Shown: positions 3,707 to 5,052 of the stretch, piece by piece
Layout of the letters: each line of letters starts with the position of its first letter
How positions within the stretch are numbered: the first letter of the stretch is position 1
Source: Thermoflexales bacterium
GTDB lineage: Bacteria > Chloroflexota > Anaerolineae > Fen-1058
NCBI GenBank assembly: GCA_030834835.1
Contig: JAUQXD010000626.1
Span: 1 to 5,052 of the forward strand
DNA length: 5,052 bases
Direction: 5' to 3'
The notes under the pieces: model-generated
What the model saw: the letters and a program-made list of their open reading frames with translations, nothing else
What the model was told of the DNA's origin: nothing
Database searches by the model: none
Position numbers and translations under genes: made by a program

Positions 3707-5052
3707 CCGCCGCCTGTGCCGTGGATTCCGCCTTCGGTCAGCGAGCGAACATCGCCGAGGATAGCATCGATTTCGTCAATTGTCACGGGCTGGCCGTTAC
3801 CCCTGTCGACCAACTCGCCCGCCGCGATCTGCTCCACGCACACTTCGCGGATCGTGATGTTGCGCGCCATCGCCGCCTTCGCAATCTCGGCGCCCTTCGA
3901 ATAGCCGATCAGCGGATTGAGCGCTGTCACAAGGATGGCATTCTTCGCGAGCCAGCCCGTGGCCTTGTCGGGATTCGCCTTCAACCCGATCACACAGTAG
4001 TCCGTAAAGGCAGTCACCGATCCGATCACGACCTGCATCATCTCGAACAGATCGTGCGCGATGATGGGCATCATCACGTTGAGTTCCAGTTGCCCCGCTT
4101 GCGCGGCCAGCGTCACGGACAGATCGTTGCCCAGGACGTGGAACATCGCCATGTCCAGCATCTCCGCCAACACTGGATTGACCTTCCCCGGCATGATGGA
4201 CGATCCCGGCTGCACGGCGGGCAGGCGGAGTTCATCGAGGCCGGTGGCCGGACCTGATGCCAACAGGCGGAAATCGTTGGCGATGCGGATCAAGTCTTGC
4301 GCCAGCGTGCGAATTGCGCCTGAGAAGAACACCGCATCCGAATGGGCCTGCATCGATTCAAAGAGATCGTCGCTCTCGTATAATATCAGTCCCGTCAGTT
4401 CGCTCAACTTCTTGATCATGCGCGCGTGATATTCGGGATGTGCGTTCAAGCCGGTGCCCGTCGCTGTCCCGCCGATGCCCAGTCGCCGCAGACCATCAGC
4501 CGCCAGCGCGATCTTCTCTCGATCGCGCTGCATGGCTTTGGCGTACGCGCCGAACTCCTGCCCTAAGCGAACGGGCACAGCATCTTGCAAGTGCGTGCGC
4601 CCCGATTTCACCACGCCATCGAACTCAACCGCTTTGGCCTCAAGAGCCACCGCCAACCGATCGAGTGCGCCGAGCATTTCGTCCAATCGCCATAACACAC
4701 CTAATCGAATTGCCGTTGGAATCGTGTCATTGGTGGACTGCGCCATATTGACGTGATCGTTGGGACTGACGAGTTTGTAGTCACCGCGCTGGCCGCCCAA
4801 CAACTCGATCGCGCGATTGGCGATCACTTCGTTGGTGTTCATGTTGTGGCTGGTGCCTGCGCCCGCCTGAAATGGATCGACGCGAAACTGATCGTCCCAC
4901 TGGCCGTCGATGACTTCCTGCGCGGCGCGGATGATGGCGCTGGCGATGCCGCTTTCCAGCAGCCTCAGATCGCGATTGACCTCAGCGGCGGCACGCTTGA
5001 TCGTTGCCATGCTCCAGATGAACGCCCGCCACGGCCGCAGCCCGCTGATGGC
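3700..5052 (-). CDS. aspA: Aspartase/fumarase superfamily lyase, probably aspartate ammonia-lyase (N-terminus cut by window edge)
   Basis: 450 residues are visible; about 20-30 more should lie beyond the window edge. The frame continues upstream of the Met codon at 5010 as AISGLRPWRAFIWS, normal family sequence, so that Met is internal. Counting from it, the landmarks are GTSHNMNTNE (52-61), STND (92-95), GRTHLQDAVP (137-146) with His140, GTGLNAHPEY (185-194), and the superfamily signature GSSIMPGKVNP (269-279), whose first Ser270 is the catalytic base on the flexible loop. The enzyme is a homotetrameric cytosolic lyase: aspartase converts aspartate to fumarate and ammonia, fumarase interconverts malate and fumarate. 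AGQLELNVMMP (305-315), FTDYC..GLKAN and VRLGQEF point to AspB-like aspartase, whereas HLQDAVP and GLNAHPEY also occur in fumarases. Aspartase is preferred but not certain. The C-terminus ends in an unusual run of glycines (GTGGGG) where relatives end near KPGI. No terminator follows. Confidence 0.9.
   Translation of the reverse strand, partial: AISGLRPWRAFIWSMATIKRAAAEVNRDLRLLESGIASAIIRAAQEVIDGQWDDQFRVDPFQAGAGTSHNMNTNEVIANRAIELLGGQRGDYKLVSPNDHVNMAQSTNDTIPTAIRLGVLWRLDEMLGALDRLAVALEAKAVEFDGVVKSGRTHLQDAVPVRLGQEFGAYAKAMQRDREKIALAADGLRRLGIGGTATGTGLNAHPEYHARMIKKLSELTGLILYESDDLFESMQAHSDAVFFSGAIRTLAQDLIRIANDFRLLASGPATGLDELRLPAVQPGSSIMPGKVNPVLAEMLDMAMFHVLGNDLSVTLAAQAGQLELNVMMPIIAHDLFEMMQVVIGSVTAFTDYCVIGLKANPDKATGWLAKNAILVTALNPLIGYSKGAEIAKAAMARNITIREVCVEQIAAGELVDRGNGQPVTIDEIDAILGDVRSLTEGGIHGTGGGG

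Noticed and set aside
3076..4429. Plus-strand open frames opposite the zinc-ribbon gene and the lyase (for example 3076-3612, 3721-4257, 4061-4429)
   Set aside because: They are His/Arg-rich translations antisense to well-supported genes, and none shows a domain or ribosome binding site.

Overview
The window reads as ordinary chromosomal DNA of a GC-rich bacterium, most plausibly a member of the Chloroflexota. This taxonomic call is inference. It rests on an exported protein that carries a YLPLV segment just after its signal peptide, a habit I recall from many secreted Chloroflexota proteins, on very frequent CGATCG palindromes (15 in 5 kb), and on the flavour of the gene set. No rRNA, tRNA, CRISPR array, transposase or phage gene is visible.

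All seven genes lie on the minus strand, so transcription runs from right to left. In that order they are: an aspartase/fumarase-superfamily lyase, best matched to aspartate ammonia-lyase and cut at its N-terminus by the window edge (3700-5052); a 192-bp gap holding four CGGATA repeats, a short orphan open frame and a perfect GATAAG/CTTATC palindrome; a protein with two TFIIB-type zinc ribbons (2956-3507); a GNAT acetyltransferase (2448-2924); a secreted expansin-like protein (1680-2408); a membrane-anchored DUF559/Vsr-like nuclease-fold protein (865-1581); a YciI-like protein (479-784); and a membrane-anchored alpha/beta hydrolase cut at its C-terminus by the window edge (1-474).

The spacing suggests several small transcription units rather than one pathway. 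The zinc-ribbon and GNAT genes are 31 bp apart and may be co-transcribed. The expansin gene has a perfect TATAAT exactly where it would give a leaderless mRNA. The DUF559 gene has its own TTGACA-16-TAAACT promoter candidate. The YciI and hydrolase genes are 4 bp apart and almost certainly translated from one message, whose candidate promoter overlaps the DUF559 stop codon.

I see no clear novel multi-gene system. The items most worth a second look are the membrane-tethered nuclease-fold protein, which has an altered residue in its active-site motif, the leaderless expansin promoter, and the repeat cluster downstream of the lyase.
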